NCBI GenBank assembly: GCA_041662605.1
Contig: JBAZSD010000005.1
Location: 150,756-214,755 of the forward strand
Source of the DNA: Desulfomonilaceae bacterium
Lineage (GTDB): Bacteria; Desulfobacterota; Desulfomonilia; Desulfomonilales; Desulfomonilaceae
Length of the DNA stretch: 64,000 nucleotides
Reading direction: 5' to 3'
Shown here: piece after piece, positions 51,986-59,776 of the stretch
Layout: each line of letters starts with the position of its first letter
Position numbering within the stretch: position 1 is the first letter of the stretch
Translations under genes and position numbers: made by a program
The notes under the pieces: generated by a model
What the model saw: the letters and a program-made list of their open reading frames with translations, nothing else
What the model was told of the DNA's origin: nothing
Databases searched by the model: none

Positions 51986-53188
51986 ATGAGAGAAGTAGTC
52001 ATCGCAGGATACCTCAGAACGGCTCAATCCCGCTCACGGCCCAAGGATCCGTCCAGAGATGTATTCTGCAAAATGAGAGCCGACGAGCTGTTGGCAAAGT
52101 TACTCCCGGAACTGGCCAAGAGAACAGGTATCCAACCCGAAGAAATCGATGATTTCATCGTAGGGTGCGCCACGGCGGTTGGCGAACAATGGGCCTACGG
52201 AGGCCGTTTCCCGATTTTTTTGGCCAACTTCCCGAAAACCGTCGCCGCCAAGTTCGTGGATCAACAGTGCGGTTCCTCCATGGCCGCCATACACATGGGG
52301 TTCTTGGAGATTGCCACCGACAATGCGGATGTCGTCATGGTGGGAGGCATGGAGCACATGACGAGGATCCCGATGGGCCAATCGACGACGGAGGGTGGGT
52401 TAATCGCCCCGAACTTAGCGCTATTCTCGGCCCCGGAGTACTTACACTGGGATATGATGACGACCCTGAACATGGGGCTCACAGCCCAGAAGCTGCTCCT
52501 CCAGTGCGGCCTAACCCGGGAAGATATGGACAAATGGTCTCTGCGATCTCACCAACTCGCCGCAAAGGCTCAATCAAATGGTTTCTTCGATGGTGAGATA
52601 TTGCCCATAGAGGCGAAGCAAGCTGACGGGACGGTCATGGCCGTGAAGACGGATCAGACCGTACGAGCGGACACGACACTCGAAGGTCTGGCAAAACTGT
52701 CTCCGGCTTACAAGAAAGACCACCAGATTACCGCAGGGAATTCGTCGCCCCTCAATGCGGCGGCGTCATCCATGATCTTGATGTCCAAAGAGGCGGCGCA
52801 GGCAAAAGGAATCAAGGCTCTGGCCACTATAAAGTCCATCGGGTTCGCCGGCGTGGATCCCACGATCATGGGAGCGGGGCCGGTACCCGCTAGCCACAAG
52901 GCCCTTCAAAAGGCGGGGCTGAAAGCCAAAGACGTTGATTACTGGGAGATCAACGAGGCGTTCTCCATTGTGGCTCTTAACTGCATCAAGGAACTGGGGC
53001 TGGATCCGGACAAGGTCAATGTGATGGGCGGCGCAATCGCCATTGGACATGCCCTGGGAGCGACCGGTATTCGACTCGTGGGAACTTTGGCCCGGATTCT
53101 GGAAGAGAAGAACGGGCGCTATGGATGCGCCAACGCCTGTGTGGGTGGTGGTCAAGGCGTGGCCACGATAATAGAACGAGTTGTCTGA
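51986..53188 (+). CDS. Acetyl-CoA acyltransferase (thiolase)
   Basis: The 400-residue protein has the catalytic Cys segment QQCGSSMAAIHMG, NEAFSIVALN, GGAIAIGHALGATG with the active His, and CVGGGQGVATI with the second Cys. It cleaves 3-ketoacyl-CoA to acetyl-CoA. The ATG at 51986 is preceded by AAAAGGAGATACTCAC; the longer frame from 51896 has no site. It is co-directional with FadB-like and FadD-like genes. Confidence 0.95.
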   Translation: MREVVIAGYLRTAQSRSRPKDPSRDVFCKMRADELLAKLLPELAKRTGIQPEEIDDFIVGCATAVGEQWAYGGRFPIFLANFPKTVAAKFVDQQCGSSMAAIHMGFLEIATDNADVVMVGGMEHMTRIPMGQSTTEGGLIAPNLALFSAPEYLHWDMMTTLNMGLTAQKLLLQCGLTREDMDKWSLRSHQLAAKAQSNGFFDGEILPIEAKQADGTVMAVKTDQTVRADTTLEGLAKLSPAYKKDHQITAGNSSPLNAAASSMILMSKEAAQAKGIKALATIKSIGFAGVDPTIMGAGPVPASHKALQKAGLKAKDVDYWEINEAFSIVALNCIKELGLDPDKVNVMGGAIAIGHALGATGIRLVGTLARILEEKNGRYGCANACVGGGQGVATIIERVV

Positions 53189-53263
53189 TGATTGATGAAC
53201 CTGCCGAAGCGATCCGCAGGTTCATCGTCAGTTCGTAGAGTCATTAATTGAGAGGAGCGTGTC

Positions 53264-54940
53264 ATGGAGAAAATCTGGTTGAAGTCTTACAGGAAAGATG
53301 TGCCTGCGGAGATTACGTTGGAGGAGATCACTCTTTCTGAAGCCCTTGCAAGAAGCGCTTCGCAGTTTCCTGACAATCCAGCCCTGTTATTTCAGGGTAC
53401 CACGGTGACTTTTAAACAGCTAGACGAAATGGTATCTCGGTTCGCGAATTCGCTCATCTCGCTGGGCCTCCAGTCGGGTGATCGCGTAGCCACATTGCTT
53501 CCCAATCTTGTGCAGATGGTGGTGGCGATTTATGGAACGTTAAGGGCCGGCGGGATCGTTGTCACAAACAATCCATTGTACACGGACCGGGAACTGGAAC
53601 ATCAGTTCAATGATTCAGGGTCGAAGTTTCTGGTCTCCCTGGATTTATTTGTGCCTCGAATGATCGCTTTACGAAAGAAAACCAGTATCACTAAAATTAT
53701 TTCGTGCCATATTCGTGATTACCTGCCTTCTCCGTTCAACCATCTGCCTACTCTAATAGGGAGGGGCATGCATCTCGAAACTCCTGCCGCAGAAAACATG
53801 TTCGAGTTCACAGACCTTGTAAAGGAAGATATTTCAACAACATATACTTACAAATGTAAATGGGATGACACGGCATGCCTTCTTTACACGGGCGGCACCA
53901 CAGGTCTTTCCAAGGGCGTTCAATTGACTCACAAGAATCTGTCATCGAACGTTCAACAGACTAACGCATGGTTCCCTGATTTCGAGCCAGGAAATGAAAC
54001 AGTGATTGGGTGTCTGCCGTTCTTTCATTCCTTCGGGATGACCTCGGCTATGAATTGCGCAATTTTCTATGGCTGGGGAAACGTATTGATTCCGAAGCCC
54101 GAACCGCAAATTATCCTTGAGGCTATTCAAAAATACAGGGTGACATTTATCGCTGCTGTGCCGACAATGTATAATGGTATGATTAATTTTCCTGAACTGA
54201 GAAATTATGATCTAGCCTCGCTCAAAGGATGTTTCTCCGGCGGAGCGCCCCTTCCCATGGAGACTATCAAGAAATTTGAGCGGTTGACAGGCAAACAGAT
54301 TTGTGAGGGGTACGGTCTTACTGAGTCTTCGCCGACAACACATGTGAATCCGTATGGCGCCAAGACCAAACCTGGAACCATAGGTCTGCCCTTTTCCAAT
54401 ACGGACGTGAAACTGGTAGACGCGAATGACTATGACAAAGAGATTACAACACCTGGGACTCCCGGTGAGCTTTGCGTAAAAGGCCCACAGGTAATGATTG
54501 GATATATCAATAAGCCGGACGAAACAGCCCTGACTCTCAAGGATGGCTGGTTGTTGACTGGTGATATAGCTATTTTTGATGAAGAAGGTTATTTCACCAT
54601 CGTGGATCGAAAGAAAGACATGATCATCTCGGGTGGTTTCAACATCTATCCACGAGATGTGGATGAAGTCCTATTCTCGCATCCCAAAATCCTTGAAGCT
54701 TGTGCGATAGGCGTTCCAGATGATTATTCAGGCGAGCGGATCAAGGCTTATGTAGTGCTCAAAGAAAGGGAAACGGCCACCACCGAAGAAATCATCGACT
54801 ACTGCAAGCAAAACCTTGCGAAGTACAAGGTTCCAAAGTATGTGGAATTCGTCGATAGTCTTCCCAAGAGCGCAATAGGTAAAATCCTCCGTAAGGAGCT
54901 AAGGGCCGCTAATCAACCCAAGGCTGGCTCCGGCAAGTAG
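53264..54940 (+). CDS. Long-chain acyl-CoA ligase (AMP-forming)
   Basis: The 558-residue protein has the P-loop-like adenylation motif LLYTGGTTGLSKGVQLTH, the YGLTESSPTTH region, LLTGDIAIFDEEGYFTIVDRKKDMI and the final catalytic Lys region PKSAIGKILRKEL. It activates fatty or other carboxylic acids to their CoA esters, the first step before the enzymes encoded upstream. The ATG at 53264 follows GAGAGGAGCG. Chain-length preference is not visible. Confidence 0.93.
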   Translation: MEKIWLKSYRKDVPAEITLEEITLSEALARSASQFPDNPALLFQGTTVTFKQLDEMVSRFANSLISLGLQSGDRVATLLPNLVQMVVAIYGTLRAGGIVVTNNPLYTDRELEHQFNDSGSKFLVSLDLFVPRMIALRKKTSITKIISCHIRDYLPSPFNHLPTLIGRGMHLETPAAENMFEFTDLVKEDISTTYTYKCKWDDTACLLYTGGTTGLSKGVQLTHKNLSSNVQQTNAWFPDFEPGNETVIGCLPFFHSFGMTSAMNCAIFYGWGNVLIPKPEPQIILEAIQKYRVTFIAAVPTMYNGMINFPELRNYDLASLKGCFSGGAPLPMETIKKFERLTGKQICEGYGLTESSPTTHVNPYGAKTKPGTIGLPFSNTDVKLVDANDYDKEITTPGTPGELCVKGPQVMIGYINKPDETALTLKDGWLLTGDIAIFDEEGYFTIVDRKKDMIISGGFNIYPRDVDEVLFSHPKILEACAIGVPDDYSGERIKAYVVLKERETATTEEIIDYCKQNLAKYKVPKYVEFVDSLPKSAIGKILRKELRAANQPKAGSGK

Positions 54941-55225
54941 GTCAGGGCACTACATGAACGACTGTTTTCAAGTTAATTGCCCGCTCTGTCAGGAGGCGGA
55001 AAATGAGAACAAAGGTTGCAAGTGAGAATGTAGCGGACGCTGTGTGGCGCCGTGCCGCAATACCAACATAACCAACCATGTTGCGAAAAGAGCGCCTCGC
55101 AGGATTTCTCGTCGCTGCGCTCGCTCGAAATGACAACGGATTCAAAATTGTCGGAGAAATAGTTGACAGTATGTATATATGAGGCATATTACCTATACTA
55201 TTCTGGTTGAATTCGGTGGAAATAT
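54941..55225. repeat. Gene-free gap with a partial repeat family A copy and a possible promoter
   Basis: From 55081 to 55135 lies the right half of repeat family A (ending TTTCTCGTCGC, then CTCGCTCGAAATGACA). TTGACA (55163-55168) with TATTAC or TATACT 18-25 bases on may be the promoter of the antitoxin-like gene. No toxin gene of BrnT type precedes the antitoxin. Confidence 0.5.
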
Positions 55226-55450
55226 ATGAAAGCACGGGAGTTTGACGACAAATTCGATGCAGGGGTTGATATTTCCCAGTATATGGACATCTCTACGGCT
55301 CGAAGACCGAAACAGGAACAAAAAAGGGTAAATGTGGATTTCCCCTTGTGGATGATTCAGTTGCTGGACAAGGAAGCCAGGCGTTTGGGTGTGCCGAGGC
55401 AATCCATTATTAAGCTCTGGATAGCGGAGCGGCTCAAGAAAGCATCCTGA
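55226..55450 (+). CDS. CopG/BrnA-like antitoxin, no toxin partner seen
   Basis: The 74-residue protein has an acidic N-terminus (FDDKFDAGVDISQYMD) and the ribbon-helix-helix pattern RVNVDFPLWMIQLLDKEARR followed by LGVPRQSIIKLWIAERL. This is the form of antitoxins such as BrnA. No BrnT-like toxin frame is found on either side. The gene and the repeat behind it are duplicated about 3.5 kb downstream as a dead copy. Confidence 0.75.
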   Translation: MKAREFDDKFDAGVDISQYMDISTARRPKQEQKRVNVDFPLWMIQLLDKEARRLGVPRQSIIKLWIAERLKKAS

Positions 55451-55467
55451 ATATAAAGCCCCCTCCA

Positions 55468-55582
55468 CGTCATTTCGACCCCTGGGAGAAATCCATCCCG
55501 TCGCTCGATTCCCCAATAGCCCTCCATAATCACAAACAGCGTTTGGCAAGATTTCTCGTCGCTTCGCTCGCTCGAAATGACA
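55468..55582. repeat. Repeat family A, copy 1 (MITE-like palindromic element)
   Basis: About 115 bp running from CGTCATTTCGACCCCTGGGA to CTCGCTCGAAATGACA; the ends GTCATTTCGA and TCGAAATGAC are exact inverse complements. Other copies lie at 59017-59131, 61836-61951 and partial copies at 55081, 57301 and 62975. Confidence 0.8.
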
Positions 55583-55707
55583 TGGGGGAACACCACGCTT
55601 CGCGTAGGGGCTCAAAATCTTGAACCCCATGGCCTAGGGCCAGCCCCGTATGTCTGCTCTGCATTTCATGATTCTGTACCGCTTATTTCATCTTGATCGG
55701 GGGGCTT

Positions 55708-56358
55708 TCAATCCAGAAGGACAGGGTCAACCTCAGTGGCGAAAGAATAAGCGATTATCCCGAAATGATTGATATAATCCTGGGCGTTTTCGTCTATCAT
55801 CGGAGAAATCATGACCAGAGCCGTCGCTTTTTTGTTAAGTCTTTCCTGGTAAAATTACGCCTTTTTCGCAAACAAGATGACATCGGCTCTACTCAAGCTC
55901 GATTTAATTTCCATAATCAGGAATTTGCCATTTTTTAATACGATATCGAGTTCAATCTGTTCCGGCCGTCCGAAAACGATTCCATCTTCATCGGGTTCAA
56001 CAACGTGCATTACCTTCAAGTCGGTGTTTCTTTTGAAGATTCTTATCGATGCGTTGTGGAATGATTTTTCGGGCCCCATCCCCCATCGAGCTTCAAGAGC
56101 GCCAACGGTGGATGCAAAGAGATCTTCAAGCATCTCATCGGTAATTTCGACAATCTTCATCTTCGAAAGAGTTTCATTAATTGCCTTTTGATTTTGTTCC
56201 CATCGTTTCTGGCTTTTCTCCCAGCGTTGCTCAAACGTCTCTTTCTCTACGAACCTCTCCTTTACGACGTTATTGATCGCGTCGTGAACCCCTTCGTTTG
56301 TTTGAATTGTTTCGACGATTTCTTTTTAGATTTTGTCTTTAAAGTTAATCGATTTCAT
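55708..56358 (-). pseudogene. Dead copy of a coiled-coil PD-(D/E)XK family gene (DUF3782-like)
   Basis: From the ATG at 56358 the frame reads MKSINFKDKI and then TAA at codon 11, where the intact relative at 63197 has Glu. It continues in frame through a coiled-coil, ELDIVLKNGKFLIMEIKSS (nuclease-like D and ExK) and KKA, then meets a second TAA before FYQERLNKKATALVMISPMI and a final stop at 55708. Apart from these two stops the whole protein aligns with the gene at 63197, so it is recently inactivated. Some of the 3' half could still be translated from an internal ATG at 56160. Confidence 0.75.
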
Positions 56359-56564
56359 GACCCACCCCTGTTGTATTTATAATCATTATAACAGCCTTGG
56401 TCCCAGGCGTCCATCAATATGAACGGCGCCCCCACGGTATTACCGTGTGTGTAATGGAGGCTCTCGATGTCATTTCGAGCGCCGTGGGAAACCTTTCGCT
56501 ATCCATGACCGTAACCCATAACCCATAGTGTCGCTATGGGCTGTTCTCAATACAGACAAATAGT
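56359..56564. other. Short gap with a partial repeat A end and a palindrome
   Basis: GATGTCATTTCGAGCGCCGTG (56467-56487) resembles the left end of repeat family A. CCCATAG-TGTCG-CTATGGG (56523-56540) is a hairpin related to the CCCATAGCG palindromes near 59190. Confidence 0.5.
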
Positions 56565-56948
56565 GTGAAATTGATCGAGGACATTAGCAAAAAAACCGGT
56601 TTTGTGTACAATAGGCCGAGGCGCTACACCATAAACAAAGAGCATAGGATATTTGGAGTGGCTTATAACAACACAAATAATTTTTCTTTGGCTGTGTTTT
56701 CGGATCATGCCGCAAATCAGATCAACCGCAGGGGAATAACGCCTAAAGACATCCGTGAGGTTCTCGCCAACCCTTTAAGCATAGCGCCGTCGAGAGAAGG
56801 CCGTGTCGTTATTCAGGGCCTCGTCATTTCGGAGATTTCCCGCAAGTCTGCTTTATTAAGAATATTTGTTGATGTTGATAGAAATCCTCCAGTAATAGTG
56901 ACAGCCTACAAAACCAGTAAACTGGAGAAATATGGAGTCCAACAATGA
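56565..56948 (+). CDS. DUF4258-type protein (possible toxin-like partner of DUF2283)
   Basis: The 127-residue frame starts at a GTG. Its C-terminal 85 residues contain HAANQINRRGITPKDIREVL and ISRKSALLRIFVDVD, typical of DUF4258 (a small RelE/BrnT-like fold). The first 40 residues appear extra. It overlaps the following DUF2283 gene by four bases (ATGA), a common coupled pair thought to be toxin-antitoxin-like. Activity is not established. Confidence 0.75.
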   Translation: MKLIEDISKKTGFVYNRPRRYTINKEHRIFGVAYNNTNNFSLAVFSDHAANQINRRGITPKDIREVLANPLSIAPSREGRVVIQGLVISEISRKSALLRIFVDVDRNPPVIVTAYKTSKLEKYGVQQ

Positions 56949-57139
56949 ACGTGACATACGATTCCAATACCGATACCCTCACGGTAGTCTTCAAACCTGG
57001 ACCAGTTGCGGAGAGTGATGAAGGCAAGAATGGCGTTATCCTCGATTACGACGAAGAGGGGGACTTGGTCAGCCTGGAAATCCTTGACGCTTCGAAGAAG
57101 GTTCCGGACTATGCGACATTACAATTTAAGGTGGCATGA
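56945..57139 (+). CDS. DUF2283-type protein (putative antitoxin-like)
   Basis: The 64-residue protein reads MNVTYDSNTDTLTVVFKPGP and IILDYDEEGDLVSLEILDAS-like segments (VILDYDEEGDLVSLEILDAS), the standard DUF2283 pattern. It overlaps the preceding DUF4258 gene by ATGA. The pair is a frequent intergenic neighbour in bacteria and is considered a toxin-antitoxin candidate. Confidence 0.82.
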   Translation: MNVTYDSNTDTLTVVFKPGPVAESDEGKNGVILDYDEEGDLVSLEILDASKKVPDYATLQFKVA

Positions 57140-57166
57140 TTAACGGCTCAAAGATTTGATAGGTTA

Positions 57167-57194
57167 ATGTTGGACAGCACGGGCTGTCCAACAT
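57167..57194 (+). terminator. Strong hairpin after the DUF4258/DUF2283 pair
   Basis: ATGTTGGACAGC (57167-57178) and GCTGTCCAACAT (57183-57194) are exact 12-bp inverse complements with a 4-nt loop, 28 bp after the stop. No T-run follows. Confidence 0.65.
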
Positions 57195-57536
57195 ATAAAT
57201 TCTCACAAGATGTACAATTTACGGTATTGGTTTCGTTCTCCCACGGCGTCGTCGTGGGGGGCCACCGTGCCGCAATACCAACATGACCAACCATCTTGCC
57301 AAACAGCGTTTGGCAAGATTTCCCGTCGATGCGCCCGAAATGACATTGGGGATATTCTTACGTAGGGTGGGCCGTGCCCACCATTCTTTCTACGCGAAGA
57401 TCGTCCAAATATTGTCAAACCCATTAATATCCAATACGAACGAGAAGTTGATGCCGATTGTCAAATATGGTACGCTAATTTAAACAATGCGGCGACTGAG
57501 TCATGCCTGGAACGACACGGAATAGGGCCATAAATT
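57195..57536. repeat. Gene-free gap with partial repeats A and B
   Basis: 57301-57345 resembles the right half of repeat family A (GCAAGATTTCCCGTCG, then CCCGAAATGACA). 57360-57387 is a family B core, ACGTAGGGTGGGCCGTGCCC followed by ACCATTCT. CCCACGGCGTCGTCGTGGG near 57241 is a further palindrome. No gene was found. Confidence 0.65.
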
Positions 57537-57662
57537 ATGCCAACAATTAGCCTATTTTACGGGATTGTTATCAGAATGTTTTTCGACGACCATGGCCCTC
57601 CCCAGGCAACACCACGTCCCAAGTCCTATCGAACCACTACAGTAAGAGGTTTCGAACAATGA
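57537..57662 (+). pseudogene. Truncated DUF4160 gene
   Basis: The frame starts MPTISLFYGIVIRMFFDDHG, a clear DUF4160 N-terminus, but after PP (about residue 22) the family-specific part is gone and an unrelated 19 residues lead to a stop. It overlaps the following DUF2442 ATG by four bases, as intact DUF4160/DUF2442 pairs do. This indicates an internal deletion. Confidence 0.75.
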
Positions 57663-57916
57663 CCTATTACGATGTCGTAGAGGCAAAAGTAACAAAGCAT
57701 TTGGAATTTACAGTCAAATTTGCTGACGGCGCCTCAGGAAGAGTGAAGATACTACCTACGCATCTTCACGGAGTCTTTGCCAAACTGGCTGATCCAACTA
57801 TTTTTCAACAAATACGAGTAACCGACGGATTTGTGTCCTGGCCGGGAAATATCGATCTGGCTCCTGACGCCATGTATGGAGCTATAAGCCGGAAGGGGGA
57901 ATGGGTGCTTTCCTGA
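57659..57916 (+). CDS. DUF2442-type protein
   Basis: The 85-residue protein has the usual pattern: YDVVEAKVTKHLEFTVKFAD, the loop HGVFAKLADPTIFQQIRVTD and SWPGNIDLAPDAMY. DUF2442 usually pairs with DUF4160, and such pairs are toxin-antitoxin candidates. The partner upstream is truncated. AGAGG lies before the ATG. Confidence 0.82.
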   Translation: MTYYDVVEAKVTKHLEFTVKFADGASGRVKILPTHLHGVFAKLADPTIFQQIRVTDGFVSWPGNIDLAPDAMYGAISRKGEWVLS

Positions 57917-57972
57917 TTCAGACTAATGAAACACCAACCTCAATTGGTCCCCAAGGATTTGGAGGCCCATAA

Positions 57973-58269
57973 ATGGAAGTTGAGGAGATCCGGACAATTC
58001 TGAGCAAGAACCGCTTGAGCCTAGCAATCTACAACATCAAGGCGCTTTACGTTTTCGGGTCTGTTGTCAGGGGTGAAGCGGGTCCGGATAGTGATCTGGA
58101 CATGCTTGTAGAGTTCGAATCAACAGCGCATATTGGCCTTTTCGAATTCTCGCGTCTCCAACGAACGCTGTCGGAAATTCTAGGAAGATCTGTCGATTTG
58201 ACCACTCCTGACGCATTGAGCAAGGCTTTCAGAGACCAAGTTTTGAGTGAGGCGGTCCGTGCCGCCTAG
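57973..58269 (+). CDS. MNT-type minimal nucleotidyltransferase (MntA-like antitoxin)
   Basis: The 98-residue protein has ALYVFGSVVRGEAGPDSDLD, the GSxxRGxxxxxSDxD motif of minimal nucleotidyltransferases. MntA antitoxins neutralise HepT toxins. The next frame starts within its final codons (GTG at 58259) like a HepT gene but is cut short. Whether MntA still has a role is unknown. Confidence 0.85.
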   Translation: MEVEEIRTILSKNRLSLAIYNIKALYVFGSVVRGEAGPDSDLDMLVEFESTAHIGLFEFSRLQRTLSEILGRSVDLTTPDALSKAFRDQVLSEAVRAA

Positions 58270-58320
58270 ACAACTGCTTTTCCGTATTCGGGATATACTT
58301 GACGCACTCGAAATGCGGAA
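58259..58320 (+). pseudogene. Truncated HepT-like toxin gene
   Basis: From the GTG at 58259, overlapping the mntA-like stop, the frame reads VPPRQLLFRIRDILDALEM, the start of HepT (DUF86) proteins. It then loses similarity. The rest of the toxin is absent: the next recognisable sequence is the reverse tail of a hicA-like fragment at 58333. Confidence 0.65.
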
Positions 58321-58332
58321 TTGGAAACGACA

Positions 58333-58423
58333 TCATGCGCGACTTTTTAGAAAATCATCGGGCTCAACACCCGCCTGCTTCAAAATCGCTCGGAGAGTAA
58401 CGAAAGCCGCCAAGTTTGCCCAT
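58333..58423 (-). pseudogene. Truncated HicA-like toxin gene
   Basis: On the minus strand an ATG at 58423 gives MGKL. A frame change then leads to TLRAILKQAGVEPDDFLKSR and a stop at 58333, the C-terminal end of HicA proteins. The middle, including the catalytic His region, is missing. It directly follows the intact hicB-like gene. Confidence 0.65.
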
Positions 58424-58660
58424 TTAATTTCCGCATCCGACAATCAAAGGATACTCAAATTGGTCGGCGACTACCTCCAATGGCGTCGATTGGTTGCGCT
58501 CAGACCTGGCTTCCAGCAATTTTCGCGCCACGTCACGCGCTATTTCCATGGTCTCTGTAACTGTGCGCCCCTGGGCCACCAACCCCTGCAAATCTTCCGA
58601 GGTCGCAAGGTACACACCTTCGGGCAACCTCTCGACACGTATTCTGAGGATCTTCTCCAT
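58424..58660 (-). CDS. HicB-like antitoxin
   Basis: The 78-residue protein opens KILRIRVERLPEGVYLATSE and continues LQGLVAQGRTVTETMEIARD, a HicB-type partial RNase H-like fold. It is intact while the hicA-like gene just after it is truncated. No separate DNA-binding domain is present. Confidence 0.8.
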   Translation of the reverse strand: MEKILRIRVERLPEGVYLATSEDLQGLVAQGRTVTETMEIARDVARKLLEARSERNQSTPLEVVADQFEYPLIVGCGN

Positions 58661-58775
58661 GGTTCACTTCCTCATGGCCGAAACCTAAGTTAAACATTCC
58701 TATAAGATACTATAATCATGACCCGCATGACGAAAATAATCGATCGTATCGCTCAATAATTTCAATTTAACGTGT

Positions 58776-59000
58776 ATGACAGCACAGGAGTTTGACGACA
58801 AATTCGATGCGGGGGTTGATTTTTCCCAGTATATAGACATCCCTACGGCTCGAAGACCGAAATAGGAATAAAAAAGGATAAATGTGGATTTCCCCTTGTG
58901 GATGATTCAGTTACTGGACAAGGAAGCTAGGCTTTTGGGTGTGCCGAGGCAATCCATTATTAAGCTCTGGATAGCGGAGCGGCTCAAGAAAGCATCCTGA
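58776..59000 (+). pseudogene. Inactivated duplicate of the CopG/BrnA-like antitoxin gene
   Basis: The 225-bp frame is nearly identical to 55226-55450. CAG and CAA codons of the original PKQEQKR have become TAG and TAA (PK-stop-E-stop-KR). Both changes are C to T. The downstream 115-bp repeat is duplicated too. Confidence 0.85.
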
Positions 59001-59016
59001 ATATAAAGCCCCCCAA

Positions 59017-59131
59017 TGTCATTTCGACCCCTGGGAGAAATCCATCCCGTCGCTCGATTCCCCAATAGCCCTCCATAATCACAAACAGCGTTTGGCGGGA
59101 TTTCTCGTCGCTGCGCTCGCTCGAAATGACA
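59017..59131. repeat. Repeat family A, copy 2
   Basis: A 115-bp near-identical copy of 55468-55582, with the same ends TGTCATTTCGA and TCGAAATGACA. It came with the duplicated antitoxin gene. Confidence 0.85.
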
Positions 59132-59139
59132 AACGAGGA

Positions 59140-59776
59140 GGCCCTTTACAGATGATTCCGGCTGGTGGGGTTGTGATCCATCCGGCTACCCATAGCGTTG
59201 CTATGCGCTATTCTGCGTGACCCCTCCGGGGTCAAAACTCCGGCGATGTTAACACAGTGCGACCTCAATAGCCCCGTAGGGGCGGCGTCATAATAACCCA
59301 CGGCATCGCCGTGGGAATGGTTCATTGCGGATGGGATTTTCCGTCCACCCCTCGGAACATAATGATATGTGGAAACACATCGCGTCTCGTAGGGGTTCAA
59401 AATCTTGAACCCCTTGAAACCGGCATTACCGTTCATTCGATTTCGTCTTCCCATCCCTCCACAAATATGTTAAAATCTATCAAAAATGTACGAACAAAAT
59501 TCAATGAAAATAGCCCTTCACAAAAAAATCCGCCCTGTTAGAATTCAGTTAAAATTTTCTTGTTGACTTTCCTTCATTTTCCATGTTACAAGAATGTCAA
59601 AATATTAGGCTTGAATAAAACTAAAGGTTCGCCGTATAAAAAGGCTGAGCCGCTATTTCTCGAAGATCTTGGCCGGATCCGAGGGAAACTGGCGGTATGA
59701 GGCCTCCCGAAAGTTGTATGGCGATATGGTTTTAACTGCCTTCGGGCAATTTTATTTTGGATTGGGAGGAAGAGAG
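59140..59776. repeat. Gene-free repeat-rich gap before the second barrel gene
   Basis: It contains CCCATAGCG-TTG-CTATGCG-like hairpins near 59190, a CCCACGGCATCGCCGTGGG palindrome (59297-59315) and GGGGTTCAAAATCTTGAACCCC, a palindrome split around 59393-59414. Related copies lie near 55605, 61800 and 62928. No gene was recognised. The promoter of the barrel gene should lie in the AT-rich part after 59460. Confidence 0.6.
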
